Counted from the first letter of the stretch, positions 10,981-21,008 are shown. The stretch: 39,825 bases of DNA from Candidatus Rokuibacteriota bacterium (GCA_003220685.1 QHTE01000047.1:409-40233); one strand, 5' to 3'. Notes: generated from the letters alone by a model not told the origin. Numbers and translations: made by a program.

Positions 10981-12972
10981 ATGAACGAGAACGCGCAGGG
11001 CGAGGAAAACGGTCCGCGGGCTACCCCCGACGTGTCGGTACCCGACACGATCACCATTTTCTTCAGCGATATCCGGGGATTCACCGACACCACCGAGGAG
11101 CTCGGCGACGAGGTCGCCAACCAGCTCGTCCGCGAGCAGGACTTCATCGTCCGCAGCCACATCGAGGCGTACGGCGGCGACGTCGTCAAGACCCAGGGCG
11201 ACAGCTTCATGGTGGCCTTCAAGGCCACGCGCGGCGCCATCTTGTGCGCGATCGGCATCCAGCGGTCCGTCGCGGAAAAGAACAGCGACCGGGCCGGTCC
11301 CAGAATCGCGATCGGCATCGGCATCAACACCGGTGAGCCCATCCGTCAGAAGGACGGCGACTACATCGGCGGCACCGTCAATCTCGCCGCGCGCATCTGC
11401 GCCACGGCGGGCCCGGGCCAGATCCTCGTCGCGGAATCGACCCGCTACGTCGCCGGCCGCATCGAGCTGAGAAAGTCCGACGGCGGCGGCGTGGTGGAGT
11501 ACGTCGACCGCGGGCTCCACCCCCTGAAAGGGTTCCCGGAGCCCAAGCGGCTCTTCGAGGTCGTCTGGCATCCGACGGGTCTCGGCGAGCAGCTCGGGCG
11601 CGAGGGAGCGCCGTCCGGCGGCGAGGCCGAGATCGCTGCGGTGAAGACGGCGGTGCAGCGGGCCATCAGCGCGCTGACCCGCGTGCTCGGCATCACGCAC
11701 ATGGACGATCCCGCGTTCCCATCGCTCCTGGAGTGCCAGGCGGAGGCCAGCAAGCTGCGCGTGGAGTTCTCCAGGGCCGGCAGCGAGGGGCGCGTCACCG
11801 CGGAAAGGGTGCTGGAGGACATCCACCCGTTCGAAAGTCTCTTGACCTTGATGCTCGAGCGCGACACCTTGACCGACGAGCGCTGGGCGCAGCTCGACGC
11901 CGCGGTCGCCCGCAAGTTTGGACGGACGCTCGTGAACGCCGCCACGCGCGGCCGCCTTTCCATCGCCATGGCCGAGAAACCCGCACCGGCGGCGGTGCGG
12001 CCGGAGCCCGTGCGCGAGCGCCCGAAAGAGCCGGAGCCCGCTCCGGCCGCACCGCCGCCGCGCAGCTCGGTGGCCGTCGCGCTCGCGCCCCCGCCGCTCG
12101 ACCAGCGCGCCACTGTGGTTCGCTGGTGGGCGGCCGGATACGCGGCCTGGAGTCAGTGGAAGCCGTCGGGCCTCGCCTGGGCGCACGCGCTCCGCGCGGA
12201 GATGGGCCGGTTCCCGTATCTCCTCAGCGTCCACATCCGCACCGCCGTGGACCACGACGACGGCCAGCTGGCGGGCGGCTACTTCCTCCTCCTCGAGCAC
12301 GTCGAGAACGTATCGCCCGGATTCATGCGCACGGTCTTCGGCCGCGCGGTCGCCGACGTCGGGGTCGACTCGGGCGCGCTCGACCGCCGGCTCTACGAGC
12401 TCCTGGTGGACGACGGTCGGCTGCGCGAGACCTACGCGTCGTTCGTGCGCGACGTCATCCAGGTGGCCGTGCCGACGCCCGGCATGTGGGCCGACGCGGG
12501 AATCGTCGAGCACGACGACTCCACGACCCTGGTCTCGCGGCCGACGCGGTCGATCGGCGACGGGCACGAAGAGTCGGCTCAGCTGACCGACCTCCATGAG
12601 CGCGGCGCCGAGCGGCGCTTCCGCGTCGCCCTGGAGCCCATGACCACCCGCTTCTTCTTCGTCAAGAGCGGCAAGCTGAGGACCCCGCGCGACGTCGAGC
12701 TCCGGCTGACGTCGGACGGCGCGCCCTCGGACCGCGCCTGGTATCTGAGCGTCCGCGACAGCCTCAGCGGGCGCTCGGATCCCAAGCTGCTCCCGACCGC
12801 CGGAGCGACGATCCCGCATCTCGGCCGCGACAACTTCGGCGTCTGGGTCGCGATCTTCAACCCCAATCCGGTCGAGGTCCTGAATTACGAGCTGTCGATG
12901 ACGGTCAGACAGCCTCGCCAGCAGTCACCCGCTCGGTCGGTGTTCGCGCGGCCGGGCGGACCGGCGCGTTGA
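10981..12972 (+). CDS. Class III nucleotide cyclase with unknown C-terminal region
   Basis: 663 residues. Residues ~20-190 form a class III adenylate/guanylate cyclase domain: metal Asp D30 in FFSDIRGFT, K70 and D74 in VKTQGDSFMVAF, and the transition-state pair N134/R138 in TVNLAAR. The position usually occupied by Asp in IGDTVN is Gly131 here, so substrate preference is uncertain. A linker and helical segment follow, then a proline/alanine/glutamate-rich stretch (~337-378), then ~280 residues I do not recognise, with no membrane helix. The ATG has no strong ribosome site but begins the conserved domain after an 84-base gap containing an AT-rich patch. It ends overlapping the VOC gene. Most likely a soluble cyclic-nucleotide synthase whose C-terminal half is a sensor or effector. 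Confidence 0.85.
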   Translation: MNENAQGEENGPRATPDVSVPDTITIFFSDIRGFTDTTEELGDEVANQLVREQDFIVRSHIEAYGGDVVKTQGDSFMVAFKATRGAILCAIGIQRSVAEKNSDRAGPRIAIGIGINTGEPIRQKDGDYIGGTVNLAARICATAGPGQILVAESTRYVAGRIELRKSDGGGVVEYVDRGLHPLKGFPEPKRLFEVVWHPTGLGEQLGREGAPSGGEAEIAAVKTAVQRAISALTRVLGITHMDDPAFPSLLECQAEASKLRVEFSRAGSEGRVTAERVLEDIHPFESLLTLMLERDTLTDERWAQLDAAVARKFGRTLVNAATRGRLSIAMAEKPAPAAVRPEPVRERPKEPEPAPAAPPPRSSVAVALAPPPLDQRATVVRWWAAGYAAWSQWKPSGLAWAHALRAEMGRFPYLLSVHIRTAVDHDDGQLAGGYFLLLEHVENVSPGFMRTVFGRAVADVGVDSGALDRRLYELLVDDGRLRETYASFVRDVIQVAVPTPGMWADAGIVEHDDSTTLVSRPTRSIGDGHEESAQLTDLHERGAERRFRVALEPMTTRFFFVKSGKLRTPRDVELRLTSDGAPSDRAWYLSVRDSLSGRSDPKLLPTAGATIPHLGRDNFGVWVAIFNPNPVEVLNYELSMTVRQPRQQSPARSVFARPGGPAR

Positions 12973-13418
12973 AGCGGCGGACCGGCGATCCCTGGAAGCC
13001 GGCGGACCGCTACGGGCGCGAGCTGCCTCCGTTCACGGTGAACCTGGTCGTCCGCGACGTGCAGCGCGCCGTCGGGTTTCTCACGCCGGTCCTCGGCGCG
13101 ACGATCCACTACGCCGACCCCGACTTCGCGGCCATCACCGTGGGCGGTGTCGAGATGATGCTCCACGCCGATCACACGTACGACAAGCATCCCTGGTACG
13201 CGCCGCTCACCCGCGGCGAGCGCCGCGGTCTCGGCGCCGAGCTGCGCGTGTTCGGCATCGACCCCGACGAGGTCGAGCGACGGGCGCGCGAGCACGGCGC
13301 CACCGTGGTGCAGCCGGCCACGACCAAGGGGCATGGCTGGCGCGAAGTCATGGTGGAAGACCCCGACGGCTATCTGTGGGCCGTCGGGGTGCCCGCCCCC
13401 TCCAAGCGAGGGTCGTGA
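12969..13418 (+). CDS. VOC-superfamily (glyoxalase/bleomycin-resistance-like) protein
   Basis: 149-residue vicinal-oxygen-chelate protein. The bab core shows as PFTVNLVVRDVQRAVGFL (residues ~22-39), the ADPDFAAITVGGVEMMLHAD strand pair, and VMVEDPDGYLWAVGV near the end. The fold is used by glyoxalases, ring-cleavage dioxygenases and antibiotic-binding proteins; no residue set here fixes a substrate. The start is a rare TTG at 12969 overlapping the cyclase stop (TTGA); a later start would cut into the first strand. It overlaps the next gene by four bases as well, so the cyclase, VOC and PH-domain genes look like one transcript. Confidence 0.8.
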   Translation: MKRRTGDPWKPADRYGRELPPFTVNLVVRDVQRAVGFLTPVLGATIHYADPDFAAITVGGVEMMLHADHTYDKHPWYAPLTRGERRGLGAELRVFGIDPDEVERRAREHGATVVQPATTKGHGWREVMVEDPDGYLWAVGVPAPSKRGS

Positions 13419-13858
13419 GCTACATCGACGAGACGCTGCTCCCCGACGAGCACGTCGTCTACCGGACCCGGCTGCACTGGATCATCTTCGCGCGCGCCGC
13501 GCTCGTGCTGATCGCGGGCGCGGCGGTGCTCATCGCGTTCCACACGGTGCCGCTCGCGGGCGCCGCCGTCCTGCTCGTGGGTGCCTCGATGCTGATCCCG
13601 CCGTTCATCGCTCACCAGACCACCGAGCTCGGCGTCACCAACAAGCGCATGATCGTGAAGGTCGGCTTCGTCCGACGCCGCACGCTCGAGCTGCTGCTGC
13701 GCCAGGTCGAGGCGCTGTCGGTCGACCAGACCCTGGGCGGCCGACTGCTCGGCTACGGCACGATCACGCTCAGCGGGACGGGGGGCGTGCGCGAGATCTT
13801 CCACCGGGTGCGGGCGCCCCTCGAGCTCAGGCGCCGCATTCAGGGCCAGGTCGCGTAA
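13415..13858 (+). CDS. Membrane-anchored bacterial PH-domain protein
   Basis: 147 residues. Two hydrophobic helices (~18-60: IIFARAALVLIAGAAVLIAF and AGAAVLLVGASMLIPPFIA) form a hairpin, followed by a YdbS/bPH2-type pleckstrin-homology-like domain with the usual LGVTNKRMIVKVGFVRRRT start and SVDQTLGGRLLGYGTI core. Bacterial PH proteins of this kind sit in the cytoplasmic membrane and are generally of unknown function. GTG at 13415 overlaps the VOC stop (GTGA) and gives the expected N-terminus (SYIDETLLPDEHVVYRTRLH). Last gene of the plus-strand run; it faces the transglutaminase gene 40 bases away. Confidence 0.8.
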   Translation: MSYIDETLLPDEHVVYRTRLHWIIFARAALVLIAGAAVLIAFHTVPLAGAAVLLVGASMLIPPFIAHQTTELGVTNKRMIVKVGFVRRRTLELLLRQVEALSVDQTLGGRLLGYGTITLSGTGGVREIFHRVRAPLELRRRIQGQVA

Positions 13859-13898
13859 CCGGCTGGTCGAGAGCCGGCTGCGGCGGTTGCCGGTCCTG

Positions 13899-14861
13899 CT
13901 ATTGCTGCTGCTGTTGGGTCGTGACGTCGGCGACGTTGGTGACGAGCCGATCCGGAGGGCGCGCGGGGATCTCGCGGAACACCGGCAGATCGATGTGGGT
14001 GATCTCTTCACGGAGCGTCGAGACGACCTTGCCCGGCACGACCTCCGTCACGACCTCGGCCTTCAGCGTCTCCTGGGCGATGCCGCGGAAGATCCCCTTG
14101 TTGGGCGGCACGTCGTCGTAGTGGCGGCCGTGACCGACGACGACGTAACGCTCGTCCACCGGCCGGTTGTGAGTCGGGTCGTAGGAAACCCAGCCCGCCG
14201 CCGGTGCGTGGAACTCGACCCAGGCGTGACTCTGCGAAGGCTCGCGCTTCTTGCGCTCGACGTGCAGGTAGCCGCTCACGTAACGGCAGGGGATCTGGCG
14301 GAGCCGCAGCAGGCCGAGCATCAGGTGGGCGAAGTCCTGGCATACGCCGCCGCCGATCTTCAGGAAATCCTCGGTCGTCGAGTCGTAGGCGGTGACGTTC
14401 TTCCGGTACTCGAAGTGCTCGTGGATGTAGCTCCCGAGCGCCAGCACCTGCTCGCCGATCGCCGCGGTCGGCGCCAGGCCGATGGCCCGGTGCGCGGCGC
14501 GCAGCGCGGGCGTGAGCTCCACTGGTCCGCCGAACTCGAGAAAATCGCGCAGCACGTAGGAGGGCGCGTCGGCGGGCCGCTCGGTGAGGGAGCCGATCGC
14601 CACGCTCCACACGCGCGTCTCGACGAGCGAGCGCGCCGCCACCGCGATGCGGTCGTGGAATTTCGTGATCGTGAAGTGGTGCGTGAGGTTGTCGTTCCAG
14701 TCGCGATAGCGGTGGACGCTGGTCGGCGGGCCGACCGCCAGCTCGAACGAGGCGACCGCCTGCTGCGGCGTCGTCTTGGGCTGCACGCGGAGCTCGAGGA
14801 ACGACTCGCTGATGAAGGTGTCGTACTCGAACGCGAAGCGGTGCTCTACCTGTAGGTGCAT
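13899..14861 (-). CDS. Transglutaminase-like cysteine protease-fold protein
   Basis: 320 residues. An N-terminal b-domain (LQVEHRFAFEYDTFISESFLELRVQP) is followed by the transglutaminase core with the triad visible: Cys in GGGVCQDFAHL, His in SQSHAWVEFH and Asp in WVSYDPTHN. This family accompanies circularly permuted ATP-grasp and alpha-E genes in many bacteria and is proposed to cleave or rearrange amide bonds of the product. ATG at 14861 shares its A with the alpha-E stop (TGATG). The protein ends in five consecutive glutamines from a CAG/CAA run, an odd tail for a bacterial enzyme. Biochemical substrate is unknown. Confidence 0.87.
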   Translation of the reverse strand: MHLQVEHRFAFEYDTFISESFLELRVQPKTTPQQAVASFELAVGPPTSVHRYRDWNDNLTHHFTITKFHDRIAVAARSLVETRVWSVAIGSLTERPADAPSYVLRDFLEFGGPVELTPALRAAHRAIGLAPTAAIGEQVLALGSYIHEHFEYRKNVTAYDSTTEDFLKIGGGVCQDFAHLMLGLLRLRQIPCRYVSGYLHVERKKREPSQSHAWVEFHAPAAGWVSYDPTHNRPVDERYVVVGHGRHYDDVPPNKGIFRGIAQETLKAEVVTEVVPGKVVSTLREEITHIDLPVFREIPARPPDRLVTNVADVTTQQQQQ

Positions 14862-15813
14862 CAGGTCACGAAGTACTGCGTCGCGATCGCGTCGTGGGTC
14901 TTCGCCAGCTCGCCGACCACCCGGTCGAGGAGGCCCACGAAGTCGCCCCGGCGCATCTGCGCCTCGTCGTCGTAGCGGAGATCGGCGTGGAGCCGTCCGA
15001 TGATCCGCCCCGGCGCGGTGAGCTCGCCGGGTCCCGAGATCGCCCCCAGATAGTCCCGGACGCTGGAGGCGCCGTAGCGCAGCGAGCGCGGCGAGTCCGC
15101 GTCGAAGAGCAGGAAGCCGATGACCAGGTTGGGCTCGAGGCGCGCGCCGTAGACCCGCCGGTAGTTCTCCAGCGACGACAGGCCGCGCAGCAGGGTCCGC
15201 CACTGCGTGTAGTAGAGCGGCGCGTCGCCGCGCGCCTCGGCGCCCAGCAGGGCGGGGAGCCGGGTGCGCAGCACGAGGGCCGAGCGATAGCTACGCTCGA
15301 GCGACTCGCCGAGCTTCAGGAAGCGCCAGCCCTCGTCGTGGGTCGAGGTGTGCTCGATCGCACCGACGACCGTGAAGATCCCCTTGTGGATCGCCCCGAG
15401 CGCGTCGCGGAACGCCGGGAGATCGGGCATGCCCTTGCGCTCGTACGCCTCCACCGCGCGGAACACCTCGTTCAGCGCCAGGAAGACCTCGAGGGTGAGG
15501 GCTTCGCGAACAGACCGCGCGTTCTCGCGCGCCTTCCGGATCGAAAAGTTGATCGAGTAGCCGTTGGCCTGGTCGGTGAAGAAGGCGTGCAGGTAGGGCA
15601 CCGACAGCGGCGCGAACGGCGTGATCTCGCGCGTCAGCTGCGCCGAGGGAAAGATGGCGAGCATGTCCTTCCACGCGGTCTGCGCCAGATCCTCCGCCAG
15701 CCCCTGCGTCTCGGTCGAGAAATCCTCGGTGACCAGTAGGAGCCGGGTGATGTTCTCGGCGCGCTCGAGGTAGCGGCCCATCCAGTAGAGCGAGTCCGCG
15801 ACGCGCGAGAGCA

Positions 15814-15814
<1 letters not shown>
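14861..15814 (-). CDS. Alpha-E domain protein (DUF403)
   Basis: 317-residue all-helical protein of the alpha-E family. The N-terminus MLSRVADSLYWMGRYLERAEN is diagnostic, and the helical body runs to the end (LLDRVVGELAKTHDAIATQYF). It is consistently encoded between a circularly permuted ATP-grasp ligase and a transglutaminase-like protein; the name comes from comparative genomics that predicted a role in an amidoligase pathway making peptides or protein tags. No catalytic function has been firmly shown as far as I know. The start overlaps the ATP-grasp stop by one base (15814), so the three genes are translationally coupled. Confidence 0.9.
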
Positions 15815-17250
<1,436 letters not shown>

Positions 17251-17341
17251 GCCGCCAAGAATAGCATCTCGGCGCCGATGTCCGCGGGGGCGGCGATCCA
17301 GAGTTGGACCTCGACCGTAGTCATGGTAGTGAAAGGCGGGG

Positions 17342-17890
17342 ATGGCGACGATCGGCGCGGATCTCGTCAGGCAGATGGCTGCCGGCGACCGGGAGGCCTT
17401 CGCCGTCTTCTACGATCGCTACGCGCCCGTGGTGTTTCCGCTGATACTGAGAATCGTCCGCGAGCGCGCCGATGCGAGCGACGTCCTGCAGGAGGTGTTC
17501 TGGGAAGCCTGGCGGGACGCCCCCGCCTACGACGCGGCGCGAGGGAGCCCCGAAGCCTGGATGGTCACGCGGGCGCGTACGCGCGCGCTCGATCGCATCC
17601 GGGCGACCCGCCGGCGAGGCGACACGTTCGTGGCGCCGCTGGACGAGGGCCTCGCGGCCCCCCACGAGTCGGCGCCCGACGCCGCCGAGCGCGCCGCCGA
17701 TCGCGGGACGGTCATGAGTGCGCTGGACCGGCTGCCCGACGTCCAGCGGGAAGTCATCGAGCTCGCGTACTATGCGGGGCTCACCCAGACGGAGATCGCC
17801 GAGCGACTCAAGCAGCCGCTCGGCACCGTGAAGACGCGGATCCGACTCGCCCTCGAGCGTCTCCGCGCGGTGGTGAAGACGAGCGCATGA
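17342..17890 (+). CDS. ECF-type sigma-70 factor (SigK-like)
   Basis: 182-residue RNA polymerase sigma factor. Region 2 spans ~20-90 (FAVFYDRYAPVVFPLILRIV, then DASDVLQEVFWEAW, the core-binding and -10-recognition part) and region 4 spans ~122-180 (LDRLPDVQREVIELAYYAGL, then TQTEIAERLKQPLGTVKTRI, the -35-recognition helix-turn-helix). ATG at 17342 follows AAAGGCGGGG. The next gene, overlapping by four bases, encodes an RskA-type anti-sigma factor, so this is a standard ECF pair responding to an envelope or redox signal. The target regulon cannot be read from the window; the adjacent divergent ATP-grasp cassette is one candidate by position. Confidence 0.92.
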   Translation: MATIGADLVRQMAAGDREAFAVFYDRYAPVVFPLILRIVRERADASDVLQEVFWEAWRDAPAYDAARGSPEAWMVTRARTRALDRIRATRRRGDTFVAPLDEGLAAPHESAPDAAERAADRGTVMSALDRLPDVQREVIELAYYAGLTQTEIAERLKQPLGTVKTRIRLALERLRAVVKTSA

Positions 17891-18675
17891 CCCACGAACC
17901 GTACGACACGCTCGCGGCGACGTATGCGGTCGGCGCGCTCGACGGCCAGGAGCGCGCCGACTTCGAACGCCATCTGGCCGACGGATGCGACGTCTGCGAG
18001 GCGATCCTGCGCGAATCGGCCGAGGCGCTCGCGGCGCTGGCGCGCTCGGGGCCGCCCATGGTCCCGCCGCCGGCGGTCAAGGAAGAGCTCATGCGCCGCC
18101 TCGCGGCGACGACACCGGCGCGGCGCGGCGCGGCCCGCCCGCGGCCGCTCGTCTGGGCGGTGGGGACGGCCGCCGCCGTGATCGCGGCCGCGGCCTTCAT
18201 CGGCACCTACGTCGCGGCGCGCTACGAGGCGCAGCTGGGCGTCATGGCGCGCGAGTCGGCGGCGCTGCGAGCGAAGGTGGAGCGCGAGATGGCCGTGCTG
18301 CGCGAGCAGACCGACGTGTACGCGAACGCCGCCGACCTGCTCCGCGATCCCCAGACGCAGATCGTCACCCTGCGCGGGCTCGGGCCGAGCCCCGAGGCGA
18401 CCGGACGGGTCGTCTGGCATCCGGTCAAGGGAGGCTACGTCTTCGTGGCCAATCTGCCGGCGGCGCCGCCGGGAATGGCGTACGAGATATGGACGATCGG
18501 CGATGGAGCGCCCCGGCCCGCCGGACTCTTCCAGGTCGACCCGTCGAAGCGAGGCGCTCATCGCATCGATCCGGTGGAGGGCGGCAAGCCCGTGAAGGTC
18601 TTCGCCGTCACGCTCGAGACCTCGACGGGCGTGCCGACGCCGCAGGGCCCGATGGTGTTGGCCTCCGCGAAGTAG
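17887..18675 (+). CDS. RskA-type membrane anti-sigma factor
   Basis: 262 residues. The N-terminal sigma-binding domain (~1-75) contains a zinc-finger-like H-x4-C-x2-C segment (RHLADGCDVCEAIL). One transmembrane helix at ~88-110 (LVWAVGTAAAVIAAAAFIGT) and a short coiled coil (ARESAALRAKVEREMAVLRE) precede an extracytoplasmic RskA domain (YEIWTIGDGAPRPAGLFQVD). It should hold the sigma factor at the membrane until a signal or proteolysis releases it. ATG at 17887 overlaps the sigma stop (ATGA). It converges with the NUDIX gene 29 bases downstream. Confidence 0.9.
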   Translation: MTHEPYDTLAATYAVGALDGQERADFERHLADGCDVCEAILRESAEALAALARSGPPMVPPPAVKEELMRRLAATTPARRGAARPRPLVWAVGTAAAVIAAAAFIGTYVAARYEAQLGVMARESAALRAKVEREMAVLREQTDVYANAADLLRDPQTQIVTLRGLGPSPEATGRVVWHPVKGGYVFVANLPAAPPGMAYEIWTIGDGAPRPAGLFQVDPSKRGAHRIDPVEGGKPVKVFAVTLETSTGVPTPQGPMVLASAK

Positions 18676-18704
18676 GCCGCCGGCGCGGATTGGCAGTCTG
18701 CCTG

Positions 18705-19256
18705 CTAGCGGCGGCGTGCCGCGTGGAGGACCGCGACGATCGTCATCGAGTCCTTGATCTCGTCGCGCTCGACCATCCGCACGACCTCCTCGAACGGGAA
18801 CGCGCGCACCTCGATGAACTCCGTCGGATCGGGCGGGAGCTCGATCGCCCGCAGCCCTTCGGCGAGGTAGATGTTGGCGGTCTCGTCGACGACGCTCTTC
18901 GAGGTGTGGTACGCGCAGAGCTTCACGAGCCGGGCCGCCTCGTACCCCGCCTCCTCCGCCAGCTCGCGCTGAACCGCCGCCTCCTCGCTCTCTCCCGGCT
19001 TCATCGCTCCCGTCGGCATCTCCCAGAAGAAGCCGCCGGCGACGTAGCGGTATTGCCCGACCAGGACGACCGTGTTCGCGTCGAGGAACGGCAGCACGCC
19101 GACGCAGCCGGCGCACTCCACGACGCCGTAGATCGTCGTCCGTCCGTCGGGAAGCGCGACCTGATCCTCGCGGACGCGGATCCAGCGATTCTCGTAGACG
19201 GACCGAGTGGTGAGCCTTCGCCACGGGGTGCGCGCCAGGTGCCGGCGATCCGCCAC
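18705..19256 (-). CDS. NUDIX hydrolase, ADP-ribose pyrophosphatase-like
   Basis: 183-residue NUDIX protein. The Nudix box is intact in the segment beginning GAMKPGESEEAAVQREL and ending AEEAGY, fitting Gx5Ex7REUxEExGU, whose Glu residues bind the catalytic Mg. The N-terminal strand region (SVYENRWIRVREDQVALPDG) and the later AYHTSKSVVDETANIYLAEG resemble ADP-ribose/nucleoside-diphosphate-sugar pyrophosphatases. GTG at 19256 is the most plausible start (MADRRHLARTP); the open frame continues upstream but without homology, and I see no clear ribosome site. Divergent from the DinB-like gene. Exact substrate is not determined. Confidence 0.85.
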   Translation of the reverse strand: MADRRHLARTPWRRLTTRSVYENRWIRVREDQVALPDGRTTIYGVVECAGCVGVLPFLDANTVVLVGQYRYVAGGFFWEMPTGAMKPGESEEAAVQRELAEEAGYEAARLVKLCAYHTSKSVVDETANIYLAEGLRAIELPPDPTEFIEVRAFPFEEVVRMVERDEIKDSMTIVAVLHAARRR

Positions 19257-19313
19257 GACGGGAGGACTGTAGCACGCGCCGTCCGCGCGAGGAACGGAGG
19301 TATACTCGTCGCC

Positions 19314-19859
19314 ATGTCGCTTCCTCGGCCCGTCGAAGCGCTGTGGACCGAGCTCCAGTCGGTGCGCGCCGAGATCCTGGGAGAGGCCGACGGGCTCTCG
19401 CAGGGTCAGGCCGACTGGAAGCCGAGCGAGAAGGACTGGTCTGTCGGCGAGGTCGTGCATCACCTGATCCTCGCGGAGGTCGCGACGGGGAAGCTGACCA
19501 CGAAGCTCACGCGCCAGGCCGAGGCCGCGGGCGCCGCCGGCGGTTTCCCGGGGGACCTCACCGCGTTCCGGCCGTTCCCGGCGCCGCCGGCCGGCGCGGC
19601 GCAGGCGCCCGAGGTCGTCTGGCCCGAGCTGGGCAAGCCGATCGCGGAGCTGCTCGCGACGATGCGGGCCACGCGCGAGCGGAGCCGTCAGTCGATCGAG
19701 AAGCTCGCGTCGCTCGATCCGCGCCCCCTGAAGTTCGAGCACTTTCGGTTCGGCGCGCTCGATCTCGCCCAGTGGTGGCAGCTGCAGGCGCATCACGACG
19801 AGATCCACCTCGTGCAGATCCGCGAGATCAAGAGCGCGCCCGGATTCCCCCGGGCGTGA
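19314..19859 (+). CDS. DinB-like four-helix protein
   Basis: 181 residues of the DinB/YfiT-like putative metalloenzyme fold. The characteristic helix DWSVGEVVHHLILAE (with the first metal His) and the C-terminal WWQLQAHHDEIHLVQIREI (further His ligands) are visible. Family members bind a divalent metal; some are thiol-dependent transferases, most are uncharacterised. ATG at 19314 follows GGAGG (19296-19300), a rather long 13-base spacing. A 13-base gap separates it from the sulfur-carrier gene, so the two may be co-transcribed without a functional link. Confidence 0.8.
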   Translation: MSLPRPVEALWTELQSVRAEILGEADGLSQGQADWKPSEKDWSVGEVVHHLILAEVATGKLTTKLTRQAEAAGAAGGFPGDLTAFRPFPAPPAGAAQAPEVVWPELGKPIAELLATMRATRERSRQSIEKLASLDPRPLKFEHFRFGALDLAQWWQLQAHHDEIHLVQIREIKSAPGFPRA

Positions 19860-19872
19860 CACCGGGACGGGC

Positions 19873-20082
19873 GTGAAAGTCATCCTGCGAAATCCGCGGC
19901 GGGAGGTCGACGTCGCCGGCAACCGGCGGGTGAAGGACATCCTGCGCGAGCTCGACATCATCCCCGAGACGGTCCTAGTGATCTGCGGCGACGACCTCGT
20001 CACGGCGGACCAGGTGGTGCGCGAGGGCGACACGATCGAGCTGCGGCCGGTCATGTCGGGGGGCCGCGCGCGCTCGCGATGA
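19873..20082 (+). CDS. MoaD/ThiS/TtuB-like sulfur carrier with C-terminal extension
   Basis: 69-residue ubiquitin-fold protein. The b-grasp pattern runs MKVILRNPRREVDVAGNRRV, then VKDILRELDIIPETVLVICG, then VTADQVVREGDTIELRPVMSGG. Such proteins carry sulfur as a C-terminal Gly-Gly thiocarboxylate. Here the Gly-Gly (65-66) is not terminal: five more residues, RARSR, follow before the stop. Its stop overlaps the ttuA-like start (ATGA), so it is very likely the sulfur donor for that tRNA-thiolating enzyme, as TtuB is for TtuA. GTG start at 19873. Proteolytic removal of the tail would be needed for classical activation; alternatively it acts in another way. Confidence 0.83.
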   Translation: MKVILRNPRREVDVAGNRRVKDILRELDIIPETVLVICGDDLVTADQVVREGDTIELRPVMSGGRARSR

Positions 20083-21008
20083 AGTGCCGCAAGTGCGGCG
20101 AGCCGGCGGTCCTCGAGCTCCGGCGCCACAACGCCGCGTTCTGTGCGCCGGACTTCCTCGAGTTCTTCCGCAACCAGGTCCGCGAGGCGATCCGCAAGCA
20201 CCGCATGTTCACGCGGGACGAGGCCGTGCTGGTGGCCGTCTCCGGCGGCAAGGACTCCCTCGCCCTCTGGGACGTGCTGATCGACGAGGGCTACCGCACG
20301 ACCGGCCTCTACCTCGACCTCGGCATCTTCGAGTACTCGGTCGAGTCGAAGGCCAAGTGCGAGAAGTTTGCCGCGGCCCGCGGCGTCCCGCTGCTCGTCA
20401 GCGCCGTGCGCGACGAGGTCGGCGCGCCCGTCCCCGTCATCAAGGAGGTCACGCGGCGGCCGCCGTGCTCCGGCTGCGGCCTCTCGAAGCGCTACCTGAT
20501 GAACCGCGAGGCGCTCGAGCACGGGATGCCGGTGGTGGCGACGGGCCACAACCTCGACGACGAGGCGGCGACGCTGTTCGGCTCAGTCATGCACTGGCAG
20601 ACCGACGCGCTGCCGCGGCAGTCTCCCGCGCTGCCCTCGACGCACCCGAAGCTGGTGCGCCGGGTGAAGCCGCTCTACCGGCTCTCGGAGCGCGAGACGG
20701 CAGCCTTCGCCTTCTTGAGGAAGATCGACTACATCGTCGAGGAGTGTCCGTTCGCGAAGGGCGCCACCTCGATCACCCACAAGGAGATCCTGAGCCGCCT
20801 GGAGGACGCCTCGCCGGGGGCCAAGCACAACTTCCTCTTCGGCTTCCTCGATCGGGCGCGCCCGGCTTTCGAGCGCGCCGAGTCGGTGATACTCAACGAA
20901 TGCGCGCGCTGCGGGCAGGTGACGACCGGCACGATCTGCGCGTTCTGCAAGCTGGCGGACCAGGTCAAGCGTCGGCAAGGAGAAGGGCATGCCAACCATC
21001 GAGCGTAA
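20079..21008 (+). CDS. ttuA: TtuA/NcsA-type tRNA 2-thiouridine synthetase (TIGR00269-like)
   Basis: 309-residue PP-loop ATP pyrophosphatase that adenylates tRNA and inserts sulfur at a uridine (position 54 in Thermus TtuA; position 34 in archaeal/eukaryotic NcsA/Ncs6 relatives). An N-terminal zinc ribbon (CRKCGEP; C22) is followed by the PP-loop SGGKDS (55-60), the catalytic/Fe-S cysteines C130 and C133 (PPCSGCG) and C223 (EECPFAKG), which match the spacing of the TtuA [4Fe-4S] ligands, and a C-terminal zinc ribbon (CARCGQVTTGTICAFC). Coupled to the sulfur carrier upstream by ATGA overlap. The 3' end overlaps the alpha/beta hydrolase gene by 20 bases. Which uridine it modifies is not decided by the sequence. 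Confidence 0.87.
   Translation: MKCRKCGEPAVLELRRHNAAFCAPDFLEFFRNQVREAIRKHRMFTRDEAVLVAVSGGKDSLALWDVLIDEGYRTTGLYLDLGIFEYSVESKAKCEKFAAARGVPLLVSAVRDEVGAPVPVIKEVTRRPPCSGCGLSKRYLMNREALEHGMPVVATGHNLDDEAATLFGSVMHWQTDALPRQSPALPSTHPKLVRRVKPLYRLSERETAAFAFLRKIDYIVEECPFAKGATSITHKEILSRLEDASPGAKHNFLFGFLDRARPAFERAESVILNECARCGQVTTGTICAFCKLADQVKRRQGEGHANHRA

Noticed and set aside
13899..13915. CTG/TTG triplet run as a microsatellite or regulatory repeat
   Set aside because: It is the coding end (five Gln) of the transglutaminase-like gene on the minus strand; noted there instead.
19301..19306. TATACT as -10 box of the DinB-like gene
   Set aside because: No -35 match at 16-18 bases upstream, and it lies only 7 bases before the ATG, which would require leaderless translation.
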